From Methylomonas sp. LL1 (GTDB lineage: Bacteria > Pseudomonadota > Gammaproteobacteria > Methylococcales > Methylomonadaceae), in the NCBI RefSeq assembly GCF_015711015.1, contig NZ_CP064653.1, positions 1,736,001-1,800,000 on the forward strand: a DNA stretch of 64,000 bases. The letters run 5' to 3'. Positions within the stretch are counted from its first letter, which is position 1, and every line of letters starts with the position of its first letter. The notes under the pieces were generated by a model. The model made no database searches. It was not told the DNA's origin and was given only the letters and a program-made list of their open reading frames with translations. A program made the translations under genes and the position numbers. Positions 54,342 to 63,463 of this stretch are shown piece by piece.

Positions 54342-55430
54342 TCAGTCATCAAATCGCACTGCCCGCCGTTTTGCGCCCCAATCCCCAGGACTAGGATTGA
54401 ACAGGCCCGCGCATCGGGCTCCGCAAAATTGGCAATGCCCCGTGGCATCCAAATTCCAGTCCGACAGCACATACCAGTCGCGCCCGATCAATAATTTCCC
54501 GCATTGATGGCAATAAGTGCTTTCCGCCGCCTTATCATGCACATTGCCGACATAGGCGTAACGCACGCCGTTTTTCAGCGCGATGTCGCGCGCCAGCAGT
54601 AGCGATGAGGTCGCTGTATGCGGTTTGTCGATCATTTTCCAGTCGGGATGAAAAGCCGTGAAATGCATCGGCACATCCGACCCCAATTTTTCCACCACCC
54701 ATTGGGTCATGGCCTCCAATTCGGCCTCGCTATCATTTTCGCCGGGTATGATCAGCGTGGTCAGTTCGAACCAGACCTGAGTCTCATGCTTCAGATACAG
54801 CAAGGTTTCCAGCACCGGCTGCAGATGGCCGCCGGTGATTCTGTGATAAAAATCCTCGCTAAAGGCTTTTAAATCAATATTGGCCGCATCCATCCACTGA
54901 TAAAACTCGATACGAGGTTCGGCGCAGACATAACCGGCACTGACCGCCACCGACTTCAAACCCAATTCCCGGCAGGCCCGAGCGGTATCGATGGCATATT
55001 CGTGAAATACCACCGGATCGTTATAAGTATAAGCCACGCTGCCGCAACCGTAACTCGCCGCCGCTTCGGCAATGGCTTGCGGCGAAGCCCGGCTCATCAA
55101 GGTATCCATTTCCCTCGATTTGCTGATGTCCCAATTCTGGCAAAACTTGCAAGCCAGATTACAGCCGGCGGTGCCGAAGGAAAAAATCGGCGTTCCGGGC
55201 AGAAAATGATTCAGCGGCTTTTTCTCGATCGGGTCGATCGCGAAGCCGCTCGATCGGCCGTAACTGGTCATGACGATTTGATTATCCAGATTCTGCCGCA
55301 CGAAACACAGGCCGCGCTGGCCTTCATGCAACTTACAAAACCGTGGACAAAGATCGCATTGCACCCGGCCATCGTCCAAGGTATGCCAATAACGGGTAGC
55401 CACCGTGTCGTGAGAAATAAAAGTGGTCAT
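54342..55430 (-). CDS. amrS: AmmeMemoRadiSam system radical SAM enzyme
   Basis: 362 residues from the ATG at 55430, six bases after AGGAGG; an ATG two codons earlier lies directly on the ribosome site. Radical SAM cluster motif AGCNLACKFCQNWDISKS (C-x3-C-x2-C). An N-terminal Cys cluster (CDLCPRFCKLHEGQRGLC) and a C-terminal zinc-type set (YCHQCGKL, CQFCGARC) match the AmrS family. The chemistry is not known with certainty. Encoded divergently from amrB and amrA, the other two parts of the system. Confidence 0.94.
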   Translation of the reverse strand: MTTFISHDTVATRYWHTLDDGRVQCDLCPRFCKLHEGQRGLCFVRQNLDNQIVMTSYGRSSGFAIDPIEKKPLNHFLPGTPIFSFGTAGCNLACKFCQNWDISKSREMDTLMSRASPQAIAEAAASYGCGSVAYTYNDPVVFHEYAIDTARACRELGLKSVAVSAGYVCAEPRIEFYQWMDAANIDLKAFSEDFYHRITGGHLQPVLETLLYLKHETQVWFELTTLIIPGENDSEAELEAMTQWVVEKLGSDVPMHFTAFHPDWKMIDKPHTATSSLLLARDIALKNGVRYAYVGNVHDKAAESTYCHQCGKLLIGRDWYVLSDWNLDATGHCQFCGARCAGLFNPSPGDWGAKRRAVRFDD

Positions 55431-55498
55431 ACTCATCCTCCTGCCCGATTGAAATTCAGTAGTCCGGCTATTTAGAACAAATACCCCGGACAGCCGAA

Positions 55499-55519
55499 AT
55501 CAACGCTTAAGCGGTTGAT
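55499..55519. promoter_or_regulatory. Near-perfect dyad between divergent amrS and amrB
   Basis: ATCAAC-G-CTTAAG-CG-GTTGAT: arms ATCAAC and GTTGAT around a central CTTAAG. It lies in the 204-base divergent promoter region and could be an operator for both directions. A second small stem, TCCGGG/CCCGGA, is at 55532-55551. Confidence 0.4.
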
Positions 55520-55634
55520 GTTAAATAAAACTCCGGGACAACATGCCCGGAACTTGGCAAAGTTGTTGTAACATATCCGGGCCGATACCATTAAAAAATT
55601 GTGTTGATGGCTTTTCCCGACGGAGGTACATGTC

Positions 55635-56414
55635 ATGAACAGAAAGCCCGCCGTTGCAGGGAGTTTTTACCCTGCCGATCCCAAAACCTTAAGCAACATG
55701 ATGACTGGCTTTTTGCGCGATGCCTATTGCGGCGGTAAAGCCCCAAAAGCCATGATCGCGCCGCACGCCGGTTATATCTATTCCGGCCCGATCGCCGCCA
55801 GCGCTTACGCCCGTTTAAAACCGGTTCGCGATACCATCAAGCGAGTAGTGTTAATAGGTCCCTCGCACCGCGTGGCATTTCAAGGCCTGGCTGTCAGCGA
55901 AGCCGACAGTTTCAGCACCCCGTTGGGCGAGATTAGCATTGACAAACCGGCGCTGGAATTGTTGCAAACACTGCCCTTTGTCGGTTTTCTGGAGCAAGCT
56001 CACGCGTTGGAACACAGCCTGGAAGTACATTTACCTTTTTTGCAGCAAACCCTAACGGATTTCAAGTTGGTGCCGATTGTCGCCGGCGATGCCAGCCCCG
56101 AACAGGTCGGTCAGGTGCTGGACAAGCTGTGGGGCGGCGATGAAACTTTGATCGTGATCAGTTCGGACTTGAGCCATTATCACGATTATTCAACCGCGCA
56201 ACGTCTGGATAGGCACACCAGCGATTTAATCGAACATCTTCAGTATCGGGAGCTTTCCCCTGAAGCGGCTTGCGGCATGGTGCCGGTCAGCGGCTTATTA
56301 AAACTGCTGCGGGAAAAATCGCTGAGCATTAAGAACATTGATCTGAGAAATTCCGGCGACACCGCCGGCGACAAATACCGGGTAGTGGGGTATGGCGCTT
56401 ATGTCGTTGAATGA
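55635..56414 (+). CDS. amrB: AmmeMemoRadiSam system protein B (MEMO1-like)
   Basis: 259 residues. MEMO-family motifs: APHAGYIYSGPIAASAYARL (His), LIGPSHRVAFQGLAV (His), HSLEVHLPFLQ, SSDLSHYHDY and the late Cys in ACGMVPVSGLL. These match the metal-site residues known in MEMO proteins and related class-III extradiol dioxygenases. GGAGG precedes the ATG. It overlaps amrA by up to 23 bases. The physiological reaction is unknown. Confidence 0.95.
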   Translation: MNRKPAVAGSFYPADPKTLSNMMTGFLRDAYCGGKAPKAMIAPHAGYIYSGPIAASAYARLKPVRDTIKRVVLIGPSHRVAFQGLAVSEADSFSTPLGEISIDKPALELLQTLPFVGFLEQAHALEHSLEVHLPFLQQTLTDFKLVPIVAGDASPEQVGQVLDKLWGGDETLIVISSDLSHYHDYSTAQRLDRHTSDLIEHLQYRELSPEAACGMVPVSGLLKLLREKSLSIKNIDLRNSGDTAGDKYRVVGYGAYVVE

Positions 56415-56967
56415 TTCGCAAAAAAATCAATTACTGGAACTGGCGCAAGCCTCGATCCTGCACGGTCTGGAAACCGGCGAACCGCTGCCGATCGACCCGC
56501 AAGACTATGCCGCGGAACTGACCGTCAACCGTGCAACTTTCGTAACGCTGGAGCGCCGGGGACAATTACGTGGCTGTATCGGCATGCTGGAGGCGGTTAG
56601 ACCGCTGGTTCGAGACATTGCCGAAAATGCCTTCGCCGCCGCCTTTCGCGACCCCCGTTTTCCACCGTTAACCATCGCCGAGTTGGCCGATCTCGAACTG
56701 CATATTTCCATCTTAAGTCCGGCCGAAGCCGTCCACTTCAAGTCGGAGCAAGACTTGATCGAGCAATTAAAGCCCGGCATCGACGGCTTGATTCTACGGG
56801 AGGGTTATCGCCGCGGCACATTTCTGCCCTCGGTATGGGAACAGTTGCCCGATGCCAGCCAGTTTCTGCGCCATTTAAAACAAAAAGCCGGCCTGCCCGC
56901 CGACTATTGGTCCGACAGTCTGGAAATATTCCGCTACAGCACCGAAATGTTTTCCCGATCAGCCTAG
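56392..56967 (+). CDS. amrA: AmmeMemoRadiSam system protein A (AMMECR1 domain)
   Basis: 191 residues (188 from the second ATG at 56401, which has GTGGGG at better spacing). The AMMECR1 signature LRGCIGMLEAVRPL is present (Cys near residue 63), followed by AAFRDPRFPPL and ILSPAEAVH. Translationally coupled to amrB. AMMECR1 proteins have a conserved cysteine pocket and no agreed function. Confidence 0.94.
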   Translation: MALMSLNDSQKNQLLELAQASILHGLETGEPLPIDPQDYAAELTVNRATFVTLERRGQLRGCIGMLEAVRPLVRDIAENAFAAAFRDPRFPPLTIAELADLELHISILSPAEAVHFKSEQDLIEQLKPGIDGLILREGYRRGTFLPSVWEQLPDASQFLRHLKQKAGLPADYWSDSLEIFRYSTEMFSRSA

Positions 56968-57491
56968 CGCTCATAAAGGCTCGGCATCACCCCAACCATG
57001 ACTTTCAGAGTAAATTGTTCGTCTTTTGTATTCGATTACAGACATTATGACGGAAATTTCTGAGCACCCTCCTACATGAATTAAGGAAACGCCGATTGTG
57101 GTTTTGTTTTGATTTATCTACTATCTAAACCCGTAGTGGTTATGGCGGTATTTCGAATACTCAATTAGTGAACCATCCAGATCACAATCGTATTTGGTGA
57201 GATAAAAAATTGAGTAATCCATTGAATTATTTTGGAACTCACAAGAACACCGTCCAGATATTCAACTAACGGTTACTGGCAAGAGTGGCTTCAGCCTCGA
57301 TCAAGCCTTTCATTGCAGCCAAAATCGCTCCTACAAAAGAACCTCATCTTGGGAAATTATGGATGGCCAAATCCTAAGTCAGTGTTATTCGAAATTCCAG
57401 TCCATTGTGTGGACGCCCCATCAGGATTTGCTTTTATTATTCCGGCGCTTTCTAAATAAATAGAAGCCTGGTAACACCCTAAAACAGAAAA
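56968..57491. other. 524-base gap with repeat debris
   Basis: No supported gene. Bases 57085-57133 resemble 5000-5045, also upstream of a c-di-GMP gene. Bases 57285-57345 contain an extragenic element (TTTCATTGCAGCCAAAATCG then CTCCTAC), the usual TAGGAGCGATTTTGGCTGCAAT type, so the 75-codon frame spanning it (57232-57459) is rejected. A half element CCCTCCTACA lies at 57067-57076. Confidence 0.5.
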
Positions 57492-60392
57492 ATGGCTAGG
57501 GATTATTTCAATAGATTTCACCATTCAGCGGTCGCCTGGGATAGTGTGTCTAAATGTTTAGATACCGATGCCTACAGCACCTTTGTCGAGCACATGCCTA
57601 GCGGTTTGAGCTATTGTAAAATATCCTTCCGCGACGGGCAGCCCGACGACTTCATTTTTCTTTACACCAATTCTGCTTTTGAAACGTTGACCGGCTTGAA
57701 ACAAGTTTACGGCAAACCGGCTTCCAAAGTCATCCCTGGCATTCAAGACAAAACTCCCCTGGATTTTGAAACATGTTGCCGTGTAGCCATGGGCGGCGAA
57801 CCGGAGCGATTTGAAACCTTAGTCGAGGCATTGGGAATCTGGTTTTCGGTATCCGTCTATAGTCCGAAACCGGAGCATTTCGTTGCCGTTTTTGATGTCG
57901 TCACCGAACACAGGCAGGCCGAAGAAAGTCTTCGCCAAAGCGAAACCTTGTACCGAAAACTGTTCAAGGCCAATCCGCATCCGATGTGGATTTACGACCT
58001 GGAGTGGCTGAGTTTCCTGGCCGTGAACGACACCGCCATCTCGCATTACGGTTACAGCAAAGCGGAATTTCTGTCGATGACGATTGCCGACCTTTGGCCT
58101 GGCGAAGATAGGCTAAAGTTGCGCGACAGCATCCAACGCCCTGGGATGGACACGCTGTATGAGGACGGTTTCTGCCGCCACATCAAAAAAGACGGCACGC
58201 TGATTGATGTCGAGATGACTTCGTACCGTTTTGAATATGCGGGAAGACAGGTGGAAGTGGTGCTGGCCCACGATTTTACCCAGCGCAAACAGGCGGAAAT
58301 CGATCTACGCATCTCCGCCATCGCCTTCGAGGCTCAGGAAGGCATCTTGGTCACCGATGCCGATAGTGTGATTCTACGCGTAAACCGCGCATTCACGGCA
58401 ATCACGGGCTACAGCGCCGAGGACGTCATCGGTCGCAATCCGCGCCTGCTAAACTCCGGCCGGCAGGATACCGATTTTTATGCCGCTATGTGGGACAGCA
58501 TTCAAAACACCGGTTCGTGGGATGGTGAAATCTGGAATCGGCGCAAGAACGGCGACATTTACCCCGAGCATCTCACTATCACTTGCGTAAAAGATTCGCT
58601 GGGCAACATCAGCAATTACGTCGCCACGCTCACCGATATCACCTCGAAAAAAGAGGCGGACGATAAAATCAAGCACTTGGCTTACTACGATCCATTGACA
58701 GGGCTGTCTAACCGTAGATTGATGATCGATCGCTTGTCTCAGCAGTTGGCGCACGCCCGTCGATCGGGTGATTTGGTGGCTATTTGCATGCTTGATCTGG
58801 ATGGATTTAAGCAAGTCAATGATCAACTGGGGCATAAGGCGGGCGATGCCCTGCTGGTTGAGGTGGCAAAACGCCTACAGGAATGCGTCAGGCAATCGGA
58901 TACCGTCTCCCGTTTCGGCGGTGATGAATTTTCCTTGGTACTTGGTGACGTTAAAAAAATCAGCGAATGCGAGCAAACGATTTACCGGATCATTGCCCGA
59001 TTGGCAAGCCCTTATCAAATCAATGGCAGTATTGCCCATGTCACCGCCAGCTTAGGTGCAACGATTTTTCCTAATGACGGCGACACCCCCGACTTGTTGT
59101 TGAGGCACGCAGACCAAGCCATGTATGAAGCCAAGGAGGCTGGCAAAAACTGTTATTGCTTGTTTAACCCCAGCCACCATAAACAGCAAATGTCGAATAA
59201 AGCCATGCTCGATAAGATGGGCAAGGCACTGGCCGATGGACAATTCACGATGTTCTATCAACCTCAAGTCGATTGCCGTCTGGGCAAGGTCGTTGGGGTC
59301 GAAGCGCTGATACGCTGGAACCACCCAATCCTGGGTCTATTACCGCCGTCGGAATTTATGCCGCTGCTCGAACATGACAATCTCATCATTACCGTCGGCG
59401 AGTGGGTGATCAATGAAGCGCTACGGCAGCTGGCTGAATGGAAAAAAGCCGGGATCGATCTAAAAATTAGCGTTAACGTCGCGGCGCGCCAACTGCATCA
59501 GGAACGCTTTGTCGTCCAGTTGAAAGCATTGATCGGAAATTACGACTCGGATATCACGAAGCGCTTGATCATTGAAATCGTCGAAACGACCGCGTTGGAA
59601 GATATCACGCTTGTCTCGGAGACCATCCGGCAATGCCGTGAATTAAATATTCGGTTTGCAATCGATGATTTCGGCACGGGCTTTTCTTCGCTTGCACATT
59701 TGAAGCACCTGAGGGTCGGTGAGCTCAAAATCGATAAAAGTTTTGTTTTTAGCATGCTTCACAATCCGGAAGATCTTGCGATCGTTAGCGGTGTGATCGG
59801 CTTGGGAGCCTCTTTCAAGCATGAGGTCATTGCCGAAGGCGTGGAGTCCATTGATCAGATATTGATGCTAATGGATCTGGGCTGCAACATTATGCAGGGT
59901 TACGTGATTGCCCGTCCCATGACAGTGGCACACCTGGTTTCATGGCTGAGGGAATTCGAGCCCGATCCCTTGTGGAAATTACCTTTTACTCAAGCCCCAT
60001 CGCGGGATTATTTTGAGTTGCTATTGGCGGAAACCAACCATTGTCACTGGATAAACGAAATAGTGGAAAGGTATAGGGATAGTATGGAGGACTTTAATCC
60101 CGGGAAGTTTCTCGACTTTAAACAATGTCGTTTTGGCAATTGGCTCTATGGGGACGGGGCTCGTCAATTCGGCAAAGACAGTTGGTTTATCGAAATTGAA
60201 TCGATACATCAAGGAATTCATCAATCAGCCCTACGGTTATGTAGATTTCAACGCAATGGAAATCTAATGAGAGCGACCGATGAAGCCAGCGACTTACAAA
60301 AACAGCAACATTTATTGAACGCCATGCTAAAAGCTGCCCGCGAAGCACTATCGAATCAATACTTAATGACTAATTTAACCAAATCACTGTGA
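57492..60392 (+). CDS. PAS-GGDEF-EAL protein with C-terminal CZB zinc-binding domain
   Basis: 966 residues: PAS-like domains at about 30-140, 150-270 and 275-395 (ITDADSVILRVNRAFTAITG), then GGDEF (about 400-560: YDPLTGLSNRR, LDLDGFKQVND, RFGGDEF, I-site RQSD) and EAL (about 575-820: EALIRW, VNVAARQ, IDDFGTGFSS, LKIDKSF, AEGVES), both intact. The last 130 residues form a chemoreceptor zinc-binding domain: NHCHWINEIV, the key CRFGNWLYGDG and SIHQGIHQSAL (His-x3-His). CZB domains hold Zn or react with oxidants, so activity may be gated by zinc or hypochlorite-like stress. The stop overlaps the next gene (GTGA). Confidence 0.92.
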   Translation: MARDYFNRFHHSAVAWDSVSKCLDTDAYSTFVEHMPSGLSYCKISFRDGQPDDFIFLYTNSAFETLTGLKQVYGKPASKVIPGIQDKTPLDFETCCRVAMGGEPERFETLVEALGIWFSVSVYSPKPEHFVAVFDVVTEHRQAEESLRQSETLYRKLFKANPHPMWIYDLEWLSFLAVNDTAISHYGYSKAEFLSMTIADLWPGEDRLKLRDSIQRPGMDTLYEDGFCRHIKKDGTLIDVEMTSYRFEYAGRQVEVVLAHDFTQRKQAEIDLRISAIAFEAQEGILVTDADSVILRVNRAFTAITGYSAEDVIGRNPRLLNSGRQDTDFYAAMWDSIQNTGSWDGEIWNRRKNGDIYPEHLTITCVKDSLGNISNYVATLTDITSKKEADDKIKHLAYYDPLTGLSNRRLMIDRLSQQLAHARRSGDLVAICMLDLDGFKQVNDQLGHKAGDALLVEVAKRLQECVRQSDTVSRFGGDEFSLVLGDVKKISECEQTIYRIIARLASPYQINGSIAHVTASLGATIFPNDGDTPDLLLRHADQAMYEAKEAGKNCYCLFNPSHHKQQMSNKAMLDKMGKALADGQFTMFYQPQVDCRLGKVVGVEALIRWNHPILGLLPPSEFMPLLEHDNLIITVGEWVINEALRQLAEWKKAGIDLKISVNVAARQLHQERFVVQLKALIGNYDSDITKRLIIEIVETTALEDITLVSETIRQCRELNIRFAIDDFGTGFSSLAHLKHLRVGELKIDKSFVFSMLHNPEDLAIVSGVIGLGASFKHEVIAEGVESIDQILMLMDLGCNIMQGYVIARPMTVAHLVSWLREFEPDPLWKLPFTQAPSRDYFELLLAETNHCHWINEIVERYRDSMEDFNPGKFLDFKQCRFGNWLYGDGARQFGKDSWFIEIESIHQGIHQSALRLCRFQRNGNLMRATDEASDLQKQQHLLNAMLKAAREALSNQYLMTNLTKSL

Positions 60393-60841
60393 ATAAAATG
60401 ATTGGACATGAATTGATAGTATGGAATGAAGAGCTAGTAACCGGTGTGAGCGAAATTGACGAACAGCATCGCATCCTGGTCAATAGCATTAATGAGGTCA
60501 ATACTCGCTTGTCGAGCACTTCGGTCAGCGCTGAGATACTGGAGAAAATAACTCAGGATCTGCTCAGCTACGCGCTTTACCATTTTGAGACCGAGGAAAG
60601 CTTGATGCAAGAATTCAACTACTTGCAAACGCATGGTGAAGATTTAGCCATCCATCAACGCCAACATCGCGACTTCTCCGCAACAGTGGTATCGGTACGC
60701 GAAGACATAAAAACAGGAAAACTGATTTCACGCGAAGATTTGCTCTCATTTCTCAATAGTTGGCTGATCAATCATATTCTTAATACGGATAAAAGGTTAG
60801 GAGCGTTTATTTTAGAAAAGCGAAAAGAGCTTAAAGCCTAA
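60389..60841 (+). CDS. Bacteriohemerythrin
   Basis: 150 residues as drawn from a GTG that overlaps the upstream stop; an ATG three codons later (60398) is also possible. Di-iron ligand motifs: VSEIDEQHRILVNSI, LYHFETEESLM, IHQRQHRDF and LINHILNTDKRLG. It binds O2 reversibly at a non-haem di-iron centre. Methanotroph bacteriohemerythrins have been proposed to deliver O2 to methane monooxygenase. Here translation is coupled to a c-di-GMP enzyme, which suggests an O2-sensing or buffering partner. Confidence 0.95.
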   Translation: MNKMIGHELIVWNEELVTGVSEIDEQHRILVNSINEVNTRLSSTSVSAEILEKITQDLLSYALYHFETEESLMQEFNYLQTHGEDLAIHQRQHRDFSATVVSVREDIKTGKLISREDLLSFLNSWLINHILNTDKRLGAFILEKRKELKA

Positions 60842-60997
60842 AATTTAGCCTTCAAAGCCCCCATAATCCGAGGGCGCGACCACCCGCGCCTTGTTTGCCA
60901 AGCGCTCGGGACACTATAATAGGCAATTTTATCACTCTTGGCCCGGTTTAATCGCGCATAAACCCGCCCTGGGCATTTTCGCTCCGTATATAACGAC

Positions 60998-62467
60998 ATG
61001 ACAAAAAACAACTGTTTCAAACCCTGCGACTTGGTGATTTACGGTGCCTTGGGCGATTTGTCCAAACGTAAACTGCTGATCTCTTTGTATCGTTTGGAAA
61101 AACACAATCTGATCGAGCAGGACACCCGCATCATCGGCGTCGACCGTCTGGAAGAAACCAGCGACAGCTTTGTCGCAATCGCCCATAAAAGCTTGCAAGC
61201 GTTTTTGAACAACAGCATTGACGACGAAATCTGGCAGCGTTTTTCCAAGCGCCTGTCCTATTTAAAAATCGACCTGACCCAACCCGAGCAATACAAACAA
61301 TTGAATGGCGCGGTGGATGCCGAAAAACGGGTGATGGTGAACTATTTCGCGGTGGCGCCGTTTCTGTTCAAAAACATCTGCCAAGGTCTGCAGAGTTGCG
61401 GCGTGTTGAACGCAGAATCGCGCATGGTAATGGAAAAACCCATAGGCCATGACTTGAAATCCTCTAAGGAAATCAACGACGTGGTCGCCGACGTGTTTCA
61501 CGAAGACCAAGTCTATCGTATCGACCATTACCTGGGTAAGGAAACCGTACTGAATCTGCTGGCCTTGCGCTTCGCTAATTCACTGTTCTACACCAGTTGG
61601 AACCATAACACCATCGACCATATCCAGATCACGGTCGGCGAAGACATCGGTATCGAGGGCCGCTGGGATTATTTCGACAAAACCGGCCAGTTGCGCGACA
61701 TGTTGCAGAATCATTTGCTGCAAATTCTGACCTTCGTCACCATGGAGCCGCCCGCGAATCTATCCGCGGAAAGCATCCACATGGAAAAAATCAAACTGTT
61801 GAAGGCGCTGCGGCCTATTACCGCGCGCAATGTCGACGATAAAACCGTGCGCGGCCAATATACCGCCGGTTTTATCAAGGGTAACTCGGTACCCGGTTAT
61901 CTGGAAGAAGAAGGCGCCAATACCGAAAGCACCACCGAAAGTTTCGTGGCCATTCGAGTCGACATCGACAACTGGCGCTGGTCCGGGGTACCGGTGTATA
62001 TGCGCACCGGTAAACGCATGCCGAACAAGCGCACCGAGATTGTCGTCAATTTTAAAAATCTGCCGCATAACATCTTCAAGGACAGCTTTCATGAACTGCC
62101 GGCCAACAAACTGGTCATTCATCTGCAGCCCAATGAAGGCGTGGATGTCATGATGCTGAATAAAGTGCCGGGCATAGACGGCAACATCAAATTGCAACAA
62201 ACTAAACTGGATTTGAGTTTTTCCGAAACCTTCAAAAAAAACCGTATCTTCGGCGGCTATGAAAAACTGATACTGGAAGCCTTGCGCGGCAATCCAACCC
62301 TGTTTTTGAGCCGTGAAGAAATCGAACAAGCCTGGACTTGGGTGGACTCGATCCAGGATGCCTGGCAGCATAACCATACCCCGCCCAAGCCCTACCCGGC
62401 CGGCAGCTGGGGACCGGTGGCCTCGGTCGCATTACTGGCACGCGATGGGCGTGCCTGGGAAGAATAA
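60998..62467 (+). CDS. zwf: Glucose-6-phosphate 1-dehydrogenase
   Basis: 489 residues. N-terminal dinucleotide motif YGALGDLSKRKLLISLYRL, substrate/catalytic RIDHYLGKETVLNL, and the C-terminal TRAEIVVNFKNLPHN-like segment (RTEIVVNFKNLPHN). It makes 6-phosphogluconolactone and NAD(P)H; in ribulose-monophosphate methanotrophs it feeds the oxidative and Entner-Doudoroff branches. The ribosome site is weak. Followed 31 bases later by pgl. Confidence 0.97.
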   Translation: MTKNNCFKPCDLVIYGALGDLSKRKLLISLYRLEKHNLIEQDTRIIGVDRLEETSDSFVAIAHKSLQAFLNNSIDDEIWQRFSKRLSYLKIDLTQPEQYKQLNGAVDAEKRVMVNYFAVAPFLFKNICQGLQSCGVLNAESRMVMEKPIGHDLKSSKEINDVVADVFHEDQVYRIDHYLGKETVLNLLALRFANSLFYTSWNHNTIDHIQITVGEDIGIEGRWDYFDKTGQLRDMLQNHLLQILTFVTMEPPANLSAESIHMEKIKLLKALRPITARNVDDKTVRGQYTAGFIKGNSVPGYLEEEGANTESTTESFVAIRVDIDNWRWSGVPVYMRTGKRMPNKRTEIVVNFKNLPHNIFKDSFHELPANKLVIHLQPNEGVDVMMLNKVPGIDGNIKLQQTKLDLSFSETFKKNRIFGGYEKLILEALRGNPTLFLSREEIEQAWTWVDSIQDAWQHNHTPPKPYPAGSWGPVASVALLARDGRAWEE

Positions 62468-62498
62468 CAACTACTATCTTATTGAGAGAATAACGATC

Positions 62499-63209
62499 AT
62501 GGTTAAAGAATTCTTTTTTGAACAGCGTCATCATTTATTTACCGCCTTGGTTGCCGAGTGTCAGGACGTGTTATCGGAAGCTATCAGCAAGCACGGCGCG
62601 GCCACTCTATTGGTTTCCGGCGGTGGCACCCCCGCGCCTTTGTACGAGGCTTTATCCAAAACCGAACTGAACTGGAAAAAAATCAAAATCGCGCTGGTCG
62701 ACGAACGCTGGGTGGATCAGGACCACGCCGCCAGCAACGAAGCGCTGATCAGACGTACATTGCTAATTAATAACGCCAAGACGGCCGAGTTTACCGGCAT
62801 GAAAACCGCCGCCAAAACGGCAACCGCCGGCCAAGGCGAAACCGAAGCCCTCTATCGCAAGCTACCGCAACCCTTCAGTCTGGCGATTGTCGGCATGGGT
62901 CCGGATGGCCACACCGCATCGCTGTTCCCGCATGCCAAGGGCTTGGCGGGAGCCTTGAACACCGATAATGACAATCTGACGGCGGCCATCAGCGCCAACC
63001 AGACCGAAGTCACCGGCCCCAACACCGAACGGCTGACCCTGACCTTGCCGGCCTTGCTGAAAACCGACCGCGTGATTATTTTGTTCACCGGCGAGGACAA
63101 ACTGGCTGTTTTCAGCGCCGCCCAACAACCCGGACCGATCGAAGACATGCCGATCCGCGCCCTGCTGCACCAGGAACAAGTGCCGGTCGAACTGTACTGG
63201 GCGCCTTGA
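62499..63209 (+). CDS. pgl: 6-phosphogluconolactonase
   Basis: 236 residues from the ATG at 62499 (VKEFFFEQRHHLF), the normal length; the frame is open upstream into zwf but that part is out-of-frame zwf sequence. Family motifs: LLVSGGGTPAPLYEAL, IALVDERWVDQDHAASN, IVGMGPDGHTASLFPHA and a C-terminal LFTGEDKL. It hydrolyses the lactone made by Zwf. GAGAG ribosome site; same operon as zwf. Confidence 0.96.
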   Translation: MVKEFFFEQRHHLFTALVAECQDVLSEAISKHGAATLLVSGGGTPAPLYEALSKTELNWKKIKIALVDERWVDQDHAASNEALIRRTLLINNAKTAEFTGMKTAAKTATAGQGETEALYRKLPQPFSLAIVGMGPDGHTASLFPHAKGLAGALNTDNDNLTAAISANQTEVTGPNTERLTLTLPALLKTDRVIILFTGEDKLAVFSAAQQPGPIEDMPIRALLHQEQVPVELYWAP

Positions 63210-63252
63210 CCGATCGAAAGGGTTTGGTTGGTAATAATTTCCCTGAATTCAT

Positions 63253-63319
63253 TGTAGGGGCGATTTTAAGCGCCCAAGGCGAATAACTCGTAAAAGCGCG
63301 TAGCGAATGCGCCCCTACA
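63253..63319. repeat. Palindromic repeat GTAGGGGCG...CGCCCCTAC
   Basis: Arms TGTAGGGGCG (63253-63262) and CGCCCCTACA (63310-63319) flank a region with GCGATTTTAAGCGC and GGCGAATAACTCG. It resembles the nif-region palindromes (outer GTAGGG/CCCTAC arms). Located 44 bases after pgl, it may serve as its transcript end. Confidence 0.7.
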
Positions 63320-63463
63320 GGACATTCAAATATCGGGAGCTTATTTTTCACCGAATCCAAGGGTATGCCGGGGCGGCGCAAACCAACCCATTGACGGGAA
63401 CATAGCCTTTTTAAGCTGCAAACTTCGTCTTGTCCACATTGACCACCCCTAACGGGGCACCTT

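Noticed and set aside
55563-55591. TTGTTG-N17-TACCAT upstream of amrB as a sigma-70 promoter
   Set aside because: Only 4/6 matches in each box, which is expected often by chance; not listed as a feature.
57232-57459. 75-codon plus-strand frame
   Set aside because: Its middle is the translation of an extragenic repeat (GCAGCCAAAATCGCTCCTAC type).
61760-62377. 205-codon minus-strand frame
   Set aside because: Antisense to zwf.
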